A stretch of 64,000 nt of DNA, taken from NCBI GenBank assembly GCA_029268065.1, contig JAJUHC010000002.1, forward strand, positions 98,675 to 162,674, read 5' to 3'. Positions within the stretch are counted from its first letter, which is position 1. Every line of letters starts with the position of its first letter. Below, one piece after another: positions 34,729-44,019 of the stretch. Made by a program: the position numbers and the translations under genes. Under the pieces are notes generated by a model that saw nothing but the letters and a program-made list of their open reading frames with translations, ran no database searches and was not told the DNA's origin. The stretch comes from Clostridiales bacterium. GTDB lineage: Bacteria; Bacillota; Clostridia; Oscillospirales; Oscillospiraceae.

Positions 34729-35496
34729 TTACAGCAGCTTCACAAGCATATTTATGAAAAGCAGCCCGATGACCAGGAAGATCGTGTACCTTATGTACTT
34801 GCTTCCGCCTGAAATTGCCAGCTTCGCTCCGAAATAGTTCCCCGCCGCGGCAAAAGCGGCGGCAGGAACGGCAAGGGGCAGGATTACCTTCCCGTTAATT
34901 AGAAAAACCACCACCGAAGCCGCGTTGGAGGCGAGATTCGCCGCCTTGGCGCAGCCAGAGGCTTTCAAAAGATCAAAGCCAAGAAACGCGGTGAACGCCA
35001 GAATCAGGAAGGTTCCCGTGCCGGGTCCGATCAGCCCGTCGTAGCACCCTATCACAAGCCCTACGAGGAGCGATATTGCATCAGCCTTTCTTCCCTCCGC
35101 CCTTTTCGAAGCGTCTGCCCGAGAGCCGAAATCCTTTTTTATAAACAGAAATACTGCTACCGCAGGCAGAACGGCCAGCATCGCGATTTTCAGAGCCCTG
35201 TCGTCTATCATCAAAGCCAGAGAGCTTCCGATAAACGCTCCCGCCAGCGAAGCTGCGGCCGATACGGCGCCCACCTTCAGGTCGATCTGTCCCGCTTTCA
35301 GATACTTCGCCGCCGAGGTGAAGGTTCCCACACACATGGCGGTCTTATTTGTCCCCATGGCATAGTGTGCGGGAAGCCCGGCAAGGATATAGGCCGGAAG
35401 CGAGACGAGTCCTCCGCCCCCCGCTATGGAGTCCACCAGGCCCGCGAGAAAAACGAGGGGGCAGACTATTATGTACGTTTTAAGGCTCGGTATCAC
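34729..35496 (-). CDS. TauE/SafE (DUF81) family membrane transporter
   Basis: The 255-residue protein has eight predicted helices and the family's N-terminal block LAGLVDSIAGGGGLVSLPAY plus GTNKTAMCVGTFTSAAKY, repeated in weaker form as LVIGCYDGLIGPGTGTFLIL. TauE/SafE proteins export sulfite, sulfoacetate or other organosulfonates, or take up related anions. The start is GTG 35496 after GGAGGAATCCT. There is no neighbouring sulfur gene, so the substrate is open. Confidence 0.88.
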   Translation of the reverse strand: MIPSLKTYIIVCPLVFLAGLVDSIAGGGGLVSLPAYILAGLPAHYAMGTNKTAMCVGTFTSAAKYLKAGQIDLKVGAVSAAASLAGAFIGSSLALMIDDRALKIAMLAVLPAVAVFLFIKKDFGSRADASKRAEGRKADAISLLVGLVIGCYDGLIGPGTGTFLILAFTAFLGFDLLKASGCAKAANLASNAASVVVFLINGKVILPLAVPAAAFAAAGNYFGAKLAISGGSKYIRYTIFLVIGLLFINMLVKLL

Positions 35497-35670
35497 AGGA
35501 TTCCTCCGGAATGCAGGATATTTTCTGACCCGCGCGGGCTTTGCCGCCGGTTCTGCGGATCACGCGCGCGGAACATAACGTATTCCGGCGCTCCGAGGTA
35601 TTGTAGCATATTATTGCTCATATATCAAACAATGTTTTTAATTGCTTCAATAGGGAATTAAGACGCGAAA

Positions 35671-35704
35671 GGGCGGCCCATCCGTTTGTCGGGATGGGCC
35701 GCCC
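35671..35704 (-). terminator. Terminator of the repeat-protein gene
   Basis: GGGCGGCCCATCC and GGATGGGCCGCCC form a perfect 13-bp stem with an 8-base loop, followed on the minus strand by TTTCG. Confidence 0.75.
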
Positions 35705-35748
35705 TGAAGCGTGTTGCCTAGTTGATTTGCTTAAGCCTTTGCATCGGC

Positions 35749-38355
35749 TTATAATGCCTTCGCGGTTCTCGCGCTTTCAATCATATCCGGGCTTGTTACC
35801 GAGATATACAGCTTTGTAACATTGCTCGGTATCGTAGCGTTTATCGTCAGGCCGGTGTTGCCTTCCGCTACCGTTCCCGTCGCAAGCGCGGTGCCGCCGG
35901 TCGCCGCCGTATAAACCTTGACCTCGTCTCCCGCCTTCAGCCCCGCGACTATGATGTAGTCGGTCTCGCTGTTGTTAATGACCATTATCTTGGTAGCTAC
36001 GGGAGCCGCCGTGGTCTCGGTGCCGAAGCTCGCTACGGTTCTCTTGCTCTCGAGCTTGGACAGCTCGGTGACCGAAACGTATACCTTTCCGCCCTTCGCG
36101 CCGAGCTGGGCGATCGATACCGTCGCCGACGTCTCGCCGCTTCCTACGGTTGCGGTGCCAATCGCCTCGGTGGCTGTGGCTGTGGCGTAGACCTTAACGA
36201 TATCGCCTTCTTTAAGCCCCGTTACCGCAACGGTGTCATTTTTGCCTTCGACTTTGTTCGTGACGGTGATCTTGGTGGCAACGGGAGCCGCGGATACGGC
36301 CTCCGCCGCAAAGGACTTTACCGTCCTGAGGCTTTCAACCTTAGTGTCGTCCTTGACCGCCACATAAACCTTGCCCGCTTTTACGCCGACCTGCGCTATC
36401 GACACTGTGGCAGAGGTTTCTCCGCTCGCAACCGTGGCGCTGCCGATCGGGGTCCCTCCCGTCGCGACAGAGTACACTAATACCTGCTGTCCCGCTGTAA
36501 GACCGCTTACTACAACGGTATCGTCAGTTCCCGTGACATTGTTGGTAACCGTAATGTTTTTGGCTACCGGTGCTGTTGATGTGGGCTCGGACAGATAGGA
36601 TATAGCCGTTCTCTGGCTCTCGGATTTGTTGAGCTTTGTGAGCGACACATACACCTTGCCCGCCCCGGCTCCAAGCTGACTTATCGTAATTGTAGCCGAG
36701 GTCTCGCCGCTTCCGACAGTCTTGCTGCCGATTGTTTCGGTCGCTTTGGCAGTGGCGTATACCTTGACCACATCGCCCTCGGCAAGTCCCGATACCACAA
36801 TCGTATCGCTTGAGGTTGAGTAGTTGTTAGTGACGGTTACGATCTTCGCTGTCGGCGCAGTCGTTTTCTCTCCGGTATAGCTTGCGGCGGTTCTGAGGCT
36901 CTCGTTCTTGTCGCTAGCCTTCACGCTTACATACACCTTGCCCGTACCGGTTCCGATCTGCTCGATGTTAACCGTAGCCGAGGTTTCGCCGCTCGCAACC
37001 GTGGCGGTTCCGAGTGGGGAGGTGGCTGTGGAGGTTGCGTACACATTCACTTTGTCGCCTGCCGCAAGGCCTGTTACCACAACCGTGTCGCCTACCGGCG
37101 CATAGTTATTGGTTACGGTTATGCTTTTGACGGTGGGGGCTGTGGTCACGGCTTCCGCCGTGTAAGCCTTCAGGGTTCTCAGACTTTCAAGCTTGCTGGC
37201 ATCCTTGACGGATACATATACCTTTCCGGCAACCTTGCCAAGCTGCTCAAGGGTTATCGTAACGGAGGTCTGTCCGCTCTCGACCGTCGCCGTGCTCAGA
37301 GGAGTCGTGCCCGTCGCGGTTGCGTAGATGTATACGACGTTTCCTGCCGCAAGGCCGCTGACCGCAATCGTATCATTGACTCCAGTGATATTATTGGTCA
37401 CGGTTATGTTCGTAGCCACAGGAGCCGTCGTCCTGGGCTCGGATGTGTAGGTTATGGCCGTTCTTGTGCTTTCGTCCTTGTTGGGAGCCTTAAGCGTGAC
37501 GTACACCTTTCCGGCAGCGACGCCAAGCTGAGAAATGGATATCGTCTTGGAGGTCTCGCCGCTTCCGGCAGTCGCAGTTCCGAGCGTCTCGGTGGCTGTG
37601 GCTGTGGCGTAAACCTTGACGACCACTCCTTCTTCAAGACCTGTCACGACGACCGTATCGCTTGATGTGCTGTAATTGTTGGTTACGGTAACCGTCGTTG
37701 CGGTCGGCGCGGCAGTCTTCTGCGAGTCGTAGCTCACGGCGGTTCTCGTGCTCTCGTTCTTTCCGCTTTCCTTTACGCTGACATAGACTTTGCCGGCGGC
37801 CTCGCCGAGCTGGTCTATGCTCACGGTCGCGGAGGTCTCGCCGCTGGCGACCGTCGCGGTGCCGAGAGGCGTGGTGGCAGTCGATGAGGCGTAAACCTTT
37901 ACGACATCGCCCGCTTCAAGCTTCTTCACCACCACGGTGTCGCCCGAAGTGTAATTTGTAACTGTGATGTCCGCTGCTGCGGGCGCGGTTGACGTCGGTT
38001 CAGCCGTGTATGCTTTTGATGTGCGTGTGCTTTCGTCGTTTCCGGACGAGGTCAAGGAAACATAAACGCTTCCGGCCGTTTTGCCGATCTGATCAATGCT
38101 AACCGTTACGCTTGTTTCTGTCGCGGTTGCCGTGCCGATAGGCGTCGTGGCTGACGAAGAACTGTAGACCTTGACTACGTCTCCCGCGTCTACATTGTTC
38201 ACAACGACCGTATCCGCAACGCCGGTGCAGTTGTTGGTAACCGTTATATCAGCTGCGGCGGGTGCGGTAGTTGTGGCCGCAAATGCAGGCTGGATGCATG
38301 ACAGCGAAAACAGCATTATAACCGCCATGCAAAATCCAATGGTTTTCTTGAACAT
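35749..38355 (-). CDS. Secreted protein of nine tandem beta-sandwich-like repeats
   Basis: The 868-residue protein has a Sec signal peptide (residues 1-26, cleavage after AFA) and then nothing but nine repeats of about 90-95 residues. Each repeat follows the pattern TAP.A..ITVTNN, DTVVV.GL.AGD.VKVY.TAT, G.ATV.SGETSATVSI.QLG, GKVYVSVK and ES.RT..SY. No LPxTG, SLH or other anchor is seen, so it may be released or held by non-covalent binding. The repeats are rich in Thr, Val, Ser and Ala with few aromatics and, beyond residue 27, no Cys except one in repeat 1. Function is unknown; a surface layer, fibre or adhesin is plausible. ATG 38355 follows AAGGAG. Confidence 0.85.
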   Translation of the reverse strand: MFKKTIGFCMAVIMLFSLSCIQPAFAATTTAPAAADITVTNNCTGVADTVVVNNVDAGDVVKVYSSSSATTPIGTATATETSVTVSIDQIGKTAGSVYVSLTSSGNDESTRTSKAYTAEPTSTAPAAADITVTNYTSGDTVVVKKLEAGDVVKVYASSTATTPLGTATVASGETSATVSIDQLGEAAGKVYVSVKESGKNESTRTAVSYDSQKTAAPTATTVTVTNNYSTSSDTVVVTGLEEGVVVKVYATATATETLGTATAGSGETSKTISISQLGVAAGKVYVTLKAPNKDESTRTAITYTSEPRTTAPVATNITVTNNITGVNDTIAVSGLAAGNVVYIYATATGTTPLSTATVESGQTSVTITLEQLGKVAGKVYVSVKDASKLESLRTLKAYTAEAVTTAPTVKSITVTNNYAPVGDTVVVTGLAAGDKVNVYATSTATSPLGTATVASGETSATVNIEQIGTGTGKVYVSVKASDKNESLRTAASYTGEKTTAPTAKIVTVTNNYSTSSDTIVVSGLAEGDVVKVYATAKATETIGSKTVGSGETSATITISQLGAGAGKVYVSLTKLNKSESQRTAISYLSEPTSTAPVAKNITVTNNVTGTDDTVVVSGLTAGQQVLVYSVATGGTPIGSATVASGETSATVSIAQVGVKAGKVYVAVKDDTKVESLRTVKSFAAEAVSAAPVATKITVTNKVEGKNDTVAVTGLKEGDIVKVYATATATEAIGTATVGSGETSATVSIAQLGAKGGKVYVSVTELSKLESKRTVASFGTETTAAPVATKIMVINNSETDYIIVAGLKAGDEVKVYTAATGGTALATGTVAEGNTGLTINATIPSNVTKLYISVTSPDMIESARTAKAL
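35752..38277 (-). repeat. Nine tandem repeats of about 280 bp
   Basis: Repeat units encode residues 27-868. Repeats 1, 4 and 7 share N-x-TGxxDT; 3 and 6 share NNYSTSSDT; 2 and 5 share KNES.RTA.SY. The array therefore looks like amplification of a three-repeat block, with the last unit the most divergent. Confidence 0.85.
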
Positions 38356-38379
38356 TGCTTCATCTCCTTAAGAATGATT

Positions 38380-38495
38380 GGGAACTCTCTTATCCAGCTG
38401 GCAACTGGTTTTTTGCCTGCCTTTAGCAAACAGGCCAAGCCTGCGAGGCCGACTCCGGCAGCATGCTTTTACTCTATACATCGGCTGTAAAATAA
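38380..38495 (-). promoter_or_regulatory. Structured 5' leader of the repeat-protein gene (candidate cis-regulatory RNA)
   Basis: In the minus-strand leader, four short stems occur in a row: GCCG/CGGC (38448-38459), CAGG/CCTG (38431-38443), TTTGC/GCAAA (38412-38430) and CCAG/CTGG (38394-38408), with a possible outer GCCGA/TCGGC pairing near 38483. About 30 bases separate it from AAGGAG. The density of stems suggests a regulatory RNA, but it does not fit the conserved core of the c-di-GMP-I class that I know from clostridial surface genes. Confidence 0.45.
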
Positions 38496-38570
38496 TAAAG
38501 TTAAGTGTTTTTTCCTTTAAATTGTAAAAATAGTTTCAGCATGGTTTTGCTTTGCCCCCGCAAAACTCGC

Positions 38571-38620
38571 CAAAAGCGGCGCCGGCCCGGAGGCATTAAA
38601 GCCGCCGGGCCGGCGCCGCT
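38571..38620 (-). terminator. Terminator of the sugar ABC operon
   Basis: AGCGGCGCCGGCCCGG and its exact reverse complement form a 16-bp stem with a 14-base loop; TTTT follows on the minus strand, 18 bases after the stop at 38639. Confidence 0.88.
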
Positions 38621-38638
38621 TAATGAGGGAGAGAAAAA

Positions 38639-39664
38639 TTACTTTTTCCGTTCTTTTATGAGGGCAAAAACGGACTGCAATATTATGAAGAAGCACAGCA
38701 GCGCCGCAGTAGCAATATTCGCCCAGCTGGACAGCAGCTTGCCGTTCGTTATGACCAGGGTGTTGATCGTGCCGTTTATCAGGACTCCGAAAAGCGAGCC
38801 AATGACATTGCCGACTCCGCCTGTCAGCAGCGTGCCTCCGATAACAGAGGACGCGATGGCCTCCATTTCAAAGCCCTTCGCCTGCTGAACCGCTCCCGCC
38901 ATAGTATTGAGGCTGTAACAAATGCCTCCGATGGAGCACAAAAATGAGCTCAGCACATAGGCCTTGAGCTTTGTGCGTCTGACGTCAAGCCCCATCATTT
39001 TTGCCGATGATTCACTCCCGCCGACGGCGTAGAGCGAGCGCCCGAATTTGGTATATCGCAGAACGAGAAAGATTATCGCGACGACCGCAAGGGCGATAAC
39101 CACGGTCGGGCGAATGAAAGGAACTATGACGGCCCCCTTGTTGTTCATGTAGCCGAGGAAGGCGGGCAGCTCTATTTTCGCGTTAGCCCAAGCGTAATAC
39201 TGGGGATTCGACTGCTGGGTAATTGAAAGCTGCGCGGTGCTTATGACCGCGGTCATGCCTCTCGCGAAAAACATTCCGGCCATTGTGACTATAAAAGGCT
39301 GTATTTCCATATAAGCCACCAGGAACCCCTGGACGAGGCCGAAAACGAGCCCGATTGCCAGCACGAAAACGAGCATCGGCACGCACGGGTATCCCTTCAC
39401 GCCCATTGAGTACGCAAGTATCATGCAGTCCATGGCAATCAGGGATCCGACGGAGATGTCTATGCCGCCTGTCAGCATCACGCAGGTCATACCGCAGGCG
39501 ACGCAGATGAGGCCGGCGTTGGTAATGAGTACGTTGAGGAAGGTCTGAAAATGCGAGAAGCCCTTGTCGGCGTATATAACGCAGCCTGCGGCGTACATCG
39601 CCGCGAAGAGCCCTATCGTTATCAGCAGCAGAACGGTGTTGCTGTTTATGCTCACCCTTTTCAT
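38639..39664 (-). CDS. yjfF: Sugar ABC transporter permease (YjfF-like)
   Basis: The 341-residue permease belongs to the ribose/galactofuranose family: about nine helices, GLICVACGMTCVMLTGGIDISVGSLIAM and RRTKLKAYVLSSFLCSIGGICYS. In E. coli the last gene of the galactofuranose importer, YjfF, occupies this place. It overlaps the upstream permease by four bases (ATGA). It forms a heterodimeric channel with its neighbour. Confidence 0.9.
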   Translation of the reverse strand: MKRVSINSNTVLLLITIGLFAAMYAAGCVIYADKGFSHFQTFLNVLITNAGLICVACGMTCVMLTGGIDISVGSLIAMDCMILAYSMGVKGYPCVPMLVFVLAIGLVFGLVQGFLVAYMEIQPFIVTMAGMFFARGMTAVISTAQLSITQQSNPQYYAWANAKIELPAFLGYMNNKGAVIVPFIRPTVVIALAVVAIIFLVLRYTKFGRSLYAVGGSESSAKMMGLDVRRTKLKAYVLSSFLCSIGGICYSLNTMAGAVQQAKGFEMEAIASSVIGGTLLTGGVGNVIGSLFGVLINGTINTLVITNGKLLSSWANIATAALLCFFIILQSVFALIKERKK

Positions 39665-40716
39665 GCTCCGGCTCCCTCCTTAATCGCTTTGCGATTTCTG
39701 CCGGTCCGGCTTAAAACCCACGCCCTGAAAACCGGAGACTGTATCGTTACGATGACGACGACGATAATCGCCTTGACCACGGGCGCCTGGTCCGTCGATA
39801 TGCCGAGGGCAAGCAGGGTCGTATTTATGGCCTGTATGGTGTAGGCGCCGACAACAGACGCCGCCATGTTGAACTTTCCGCCGCCGAGGCTGTTGCCGCC
39901 GAGCGCGACCGCCAGTATGGCGTCAAGCTCATAATAAAGACCGATATTGTTGGAATCCGCGGAATATATCCTGGACGACGCGACAATGCCGGCTATTCCG
40001 GCGCAGAGGCCGCATATAACGTAACAGAGAAAGCATATCCTCGCCGAGTTTATTCCAAGCAGCCTCGCGGCTCGGTTATTGATGCCGACGGATTGTATGT
40101 AAAGTCCGAGCGATGTTTTCCTTAGAACAAGAAACGCCGCCGAAATAACCGCCGCGGCCACGAAGATCGGTGTGGGAACGGGGCAGCCCGGGATGAAATT
40201 CCCGAGATACTTGTACGGCTCATAGCGAAGATAGGTTATCTGGTTGTTGCAAAGCAGGAGCCCTACGGCCCGCGCCGCCGTAAAAAGTATCAGCGTGGCG
40301 ATCATCGGCTGTATCTTCAGCTTTGATACCAGGGAGCCGTTGACGGCCCCGCAAACCCCGCCGACAAAGACGCCCGAAAGCATCCCGGCGAGCATGGGCA
40401 TCCTGAAGGTGTCCGTCGAATTCACGCCGTAACCCGCCAGCAGCACGCTGCAAAAGCAAGCGGAAAGACTCATCACCGAGCCGACGGATATGTCGGTCCC
40501 CGCCGAAGCTGCAACGACCAGCGTCTGCCCGACCGCGAGTATCGCTATCTCGCTGCCCCTGTTGAGTATGTCTATCAGGCGTCCGTACAGGACGCCGTTG
40601 TTTATCGCTATGCTGAAAAACCCGGGGTCTTTTATCATATTGAGAAGCAAAACCAGGACAAGGCATATTAGCGGCAGGAAAAGCGCCTTTTTTGTCACTC
40701 CTCTGAGGCGGTTCAT
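39661..40716 (-). CDS. ytfT: Sugar ABC transporter permease (YtfT-like)
   Basis: The 351-residue permease has the family motif EIAILAVGQTLVVAASAGTDISVGSVMSL and ARLLGINSARICFLCYVICGLCAGIAGI, and LGGNSLGGGKFN. It overlaps the ATPase gene and the second permease gene by four bases each, so the three are translationally coupled. Confidence 0.9.
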   Translation of the reverse strand: MNRLRGVTKKALFLPLICLVLVLLLNMIKDPGFFSIAINNGVLYGRLIDILNRGSEIAILAVGQTLVVAASAGTDISVGSVMSLSACFCSVLLAGYGVNSTDTFRMPMLAGMLSGVFVGGVCGAVNGSLVSKLKIQPMIATLILFTAARAVGLLLCNNQITYLRYEPYKYLGNFIPGCPVPTPIFVAAAVISAAFLVLRKTSLGLYIQSVGINNRAARLLGINSARICFLCYVICGLCAGIAGIVASSRIYSADSNNIGLYYELDAILAVALGGNSLGGGKFNMAASVVGAYTIQAINTTLLALGISTDQAPVVKAIIVVVIVTIQSPVFRAWVLSRTGRNRKAIKEGAGA

Positions 40717-42227
40717 TTCGCTTCACCCCCCGCGATTGCGGCCATGACGCTGTTTTGCGTCATATCGCCTTCTATTTCGTCAACCTTTGCTCCGTCGCGC
40801 ATTACGCACATTCTTGAGCAGGTGCGCAGCATTTCTTCTATTTCGGAGGAGATAAATACAACGCTCATGCCCTCGGAAGCGAATTTCAGAATCAGCTTCT
40901 GGAATTCCGTTTTCGTGCCGACGTCTATCCCTCGCGTCGGCTCGTCGAGTATGAGAAAATCGGGATGCGTGCACAGCCATCTCGCGAGGATTACCTTTTG
41001 CTGGTTTCCTCCGGACAGCTGGCTGACGGGAGTCTCTCGCGAGGCCGTCTTGATGCGGAGCATCTCTATAAATTTGTCGGCCAGCTCGTTCTGTTTTGAG
41101 GGCGGCAGCGTTTTGAAAATGCCCTCCCGAGCCTGCATCGCCAAAATTATGTTTTCTCTTACGGAAAGGTCGCCTATAAGACCGTCCGCCTTCCTGTCGT
41201 CCGGCAGGAAGCCCATGCCCGCCTTGATGGAATCTATGGGTGCTTTTGCCTTAAGCTCCCTGCCTTTCATTTTCAGGGTGCCTGTCTGCGCCCTGTCGGC
41301 TCCGTAAATGCAGCGAACCATTTCGCTGCGCCCCGAGCCCAGGAGGCCGGTCACGCCGACGACCTCTCCCTTTCTGATAATAAAATCAAAGGGCTTTATT
41401 TTGCCCTTATGGCTCAGACCTTTCGCTTCAACCACCACCTCTTCGCTGCTCGCGGCACCTCCCTCCGGCTTTATGGAGGCCAGGTCGTCAAAGTCCTTGC
41501 CTAGCATGGCGGCGACGAGCTTGACGCGGGGCATTTCTCCGACTCCGTATTCGCCTACGAACCGTCCGTTTCGCAAGACCGTGATGCGGTCGCAGACCAT
41601 ATACACCTGCTCCAGGAAGTGCGTGATAAAGATGATGCCCACGCCCTCTTCCTTAAGGCGGAGCATAAGCTTGAAAAGCTTTGCCACCTCCCCGTCGTCA
41701 AGAGAAGATGTCGGTTCATCCAATATAAGTATCCTGCAGTCCATATCGACCGCGCGCGCGATGGCGATCATTTGCTGGACCGCCAGCGAATAGTTTTCCA
41801 GAGTAAGAGTAACGTCGACGTCAATGTCAAGGTCATCCATTATTTTTTTCGCCCTTTTGTTCATTGTACGCCAATCTATAAGCCCAAGCCTGCTTTTCGG
41901 CTCGCGGCCGATAAAAAGGTTTTCGGCGACTGAAAGATTCGGGCACAGGTTTATTTCCTGATATACCGTGGCAATTCCGTTTTTCTGCGCTTCCAGAGTG
42001 GATCGGTTGATTACCGGCTCGTTTATTCCCTGTATTCGGATTTCACCGCTGTCAAATTGATAAACGCCGGTGAGCACCTTGATGAGGGTTGACTTTCCCG
42101 CCCCGTTTTCTCCCATGAGGGCGTGTATCTCGCCCTTTCGCAGCGTTATTTGCGCGTTTTCCAGCGCCCTGACGCCGGGAAACGCTTTGCAGACATTCCG
42201 CATGGTCAGAAGAATTTGATCTTCCAT
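40713..42227 (-). CDS. ytfR: Sugar ABC transporter ATP-binding protein with two ATPase domains
   Basis: The 504-residue protein has two fused ATPase domains, as in MglA, RbsA and YtfR. The N-terminal half has Walker A GENGAGKST, signature-region LAVQQMIAIARAV and Walker B ILILDEPTSSLD; the C-terminal half has the degenerate Walker A GLLGSGRSE and LSGGNQQKVILARWL. ATG 42227 has AAGGG nine bases upstream; the frame extends 38 codons further without support. Confidence 0.92.
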   Translation of the reverse strand: MEDQILLTMRNVCKAFPGVRALENAQITLRKGEIHALMGENGAGKSTLIKVLTGVYQFDSGEIRIQGINEPVINRSTLEAQKNGIATVYQEINLCPNLSVAENLFIGREPKSRLGLIDWRTMNKRAKKIMDDLDIDVDVTLTLENYSLAVQQMIAIARAVDMDCRILILDEPTSSLDDGEVAKLFKLMLRLKEEGVGIIFITHFLEQVYMVCDRITVLRNGRFVGEYGVGEMPRVKLVAAMLGKDFDDLASIKPEGGAASSEEVVVEAKGLSHKGKIKPFDFIIRKGEVVGVTGLLGSGRSEMVRCIYGADRAQTGTLKMKGRELKAKAPIDSIKAGMGFLPDDRKADGLIGDLSVRENIILAMQAREGIFKTLPPSKQNELADKFIEMLRIKTASRETPVSQLSGGNQQKVILARWLCTHPDFLILDEPTRGIDVGTKTEFQKLILKFASEGMSVVFISSEIEEMLRTCSRMCVMRDGAKVDEIEGDMTQNSVMAAIAGGEAK

Positions 42228-42292
42228 ATGTTTGACCCTTTCTGTGTATATGAGCTGTGACGGCCCGGCACAAAAAGCCTCGCCGTACTGCG

Positions 42293-42328
42293 AAAAAGGG
42301 CGGTTCTGGAAGACGGAACCACCCTTTT
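42293..42328 (-). terminator. Partial terminator between binding protein and ATPase genes
   Basis: AAAAGGGtGGTTC and GAACCgCCCTTTT (minus strand) form a stem of 12 with a 9-base loop and end in five T. This arrangement is common after binding-protein genes and gives them the higher output. Confidence 0.7.
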
Positions 42329-42403
42329 CCCCTGATTGCAATTTGCCCCCCCGTTTTATCGATCGGTTTGCCTTTTTATCAGCGCAAGCCGACTGAAAAC
42401 GCC

Positions 42404-43480
42404 TTAATAAGCCGCGTCTGCGATGGCCTGGGTGACCTTTACGAGAGGTTCCGTAACGGTCTGACCGGCGTTATTGGTGTAGGTGATGGACTTCAGTATA
42501 TCCTCGGCTACGTACCAGGGCTCCTTCATATATGTCTTGGCGGGAACCTTTTCTCCGGCCGCAAGCTTTTTGATGGCGTCCGCAAGGAACTCGCCCTGCA
42601 GCGGGTTGCACTGGAAGTCCGCGTTGATCTTGCCCTCAAGCACCTGCTTCAGAGCGGCCTTGCAGGCGTCAAAGGAAATCAGAATGACCTTGCCGTTCAC
42701 GCCGTATGTAACGCCGGCGGCCTTCATCGCGTCCTGCGCACCGAAAGCTTCGTTGTCGTTCTGGCAGACCACGACGTTGAACTTGTCTTTATAGGACTTC
42801 AGATAGGACTCCATGACCTTCTGTCCGCCGTCCTGAGTGAAGTTTCCGTCCTGCTGGTCGAGAATCTTCCAGCCGTTTTCTTTGGCTATCTTTTCAAAGC
42901 CCTTCGTGCGTCCTATTTCAGCCGAGGAGCCGGTCGTGCCTTTGATAACGAGGACGTTCAGGTCCTTGATGTTCTTGGCCTTGGCGTAGTCCTTAAGCCA
43001 GGCTCCGGCGGCAAGGCCCTCGTTGGTGAACTCGGAGCCTATCCATGTCACATACTTGGTTGAATCGTCTATCGTGCGGTCAAGCACTATGACGGGAATC
43101 TTGGCATTCTGCGCCTCGGTCAGAACGGTGTCCCAGCCCGTGGAGACTATCGGAGCGATTACTATGTAGTCCACCTGCTGCTGGATAAAGCTGCGTACCG
43201 CCTCCAGCTGCTTTGCGGAGTTGTTGTCGCAGTCGACAAACCTGAGATCAAAGCCCTTTTCCTTGGAAAGAGCCGCCTGGACGGATTTGGTGGAGGCTGT
43301 GCGCCAGTCGGATTCGTGTCCAACCTGGGCGAAGCCGACCTTGATCAGTTTTTGCGGCGCCGCGCTGGGAGCCGCGCTCTGCTTGGCCGCCGGGGTAGGT
43401 GTGCTCGATGCGCCACCGGAGCAGGCCGCCATGGAAAGGGCCAGGGCCAGGGCCAGGATCAGTGCGAACAGTTTTCTCAT
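42404..43480 (-). CDS. ytfQ: Sugar-binding lipoprotein of the importer (YtfQ-like)
   Basis: The 358-residue lipoprotein has a signal with lipobox SMAAC, a Ser/Thr/Ala linker and the family 4 periplasmic-binding fold. IKVGFAQVGHESDWRTA, AVRSFIQQQVDYIVIAPIVSTGWDTVL, VIVLDR and LVIKGTTGSSAEIGRTKGF match E. coli YtfQ, the galactofuranose-binding protein. This supports a hexose furanose or pentose as ligand without proving it. ATG 43480 follows AGAGGG. It is the first gene of the importer operon and a paralogue of the protein encoded at 45588. Confidence 0.92.
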   Translation of the reverse strand: MRKLFALILALALALSMAACSGGASSTPTPAAKQSAAPSAAPQKLIKVGFAQVGHESDWRTASTKSVQAALSKEKGFDLRFVDCDNNSAKQLEAVRSFIQQQVDYIVIAPIVSTGWDTVLTEAQNAKIPVIVLDRTIDDSTKYVTWIGSEFTNEGLAAGAWLKDYAKAKNIKDLNVLVIKGTTGSSAEIGRTKGFEKIAKENGWKILDQQDGNFTQDGGQKVMESYLKSYKDKFNVVVCQNDNEAFGAQDAMKAAGVTYGVNGKVILISFDACKAALKQVLEGKINADFQCNPLQGEFLADAIKKLAAGEKVPAKTYMKEPWYVAEDILKSITYTNNAGQTVTEPLVKVTQAIADAAY

Positions 43481-44019
43481 TTGACAATCCCTCTTTCATA
43501 CAACATATTATTTTACGGGCACGACGCCGCAAAACTTCAGACCGCACATGGGCGCGGGCCTTCTGCTATATAAAATTATATTTCGTATGGTTTGAAAGTC
43601 AAAGCAATTTTGGTCATTTTTAATAATTCGTAGGGATAAACAATACAAATTTCAAGGCTTTTTTGTCTGTTTAATACAAATTGTTAAAATCCTTGATTTT
43701 GGTTCGTTATTTTTTGAAAAACGCTCAAATTAGTTGGAAAAATTAAGATTATCAAAAGCGATCCACTGTCGCATATTCTACAAACAGCCCATTTTCCCAT
43801 TTTATGCATATATTATTATTTAAAATTTTAAGACACCTGTTTAGTTTTTTTGTGATAGGACAAAGCGCGTTTTTGTAATATAATGATGCCGTGGAGATCC
43901 GCAGCCCCGTTAAAAGCCGGGCCGGAGACCGAACCGCTGATTATTTTGGCGCGCTCTGGCGCATCAAACAAAAAAGCGAAAAATACTGTTGCCTTTTTAC
44001 GGCAGGAGGGGCAGTCCGA
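43481..44019. other. Divergent intergenic control region of the sugar locus
   Basis: This 539-bp gap lies between the importer operon and the GntR-type regulator. It is very AT-rich and has no supported gene. A near-palindrome TTTAATACAAATTGTTAAA (43670-43688, core ACAAATTGT) and a related ACAATACAAATTTC at 43638 could be binding sites for the regulator. Confidence 0.4.

Noticed and set aside
38380..38495. c-di-GMP-I riboswitch
   Set aside because: The GGCAAACC and GACGCAAAGC core segments and the following tetraloop arrangement are not found; left as an unassigned structured leader.
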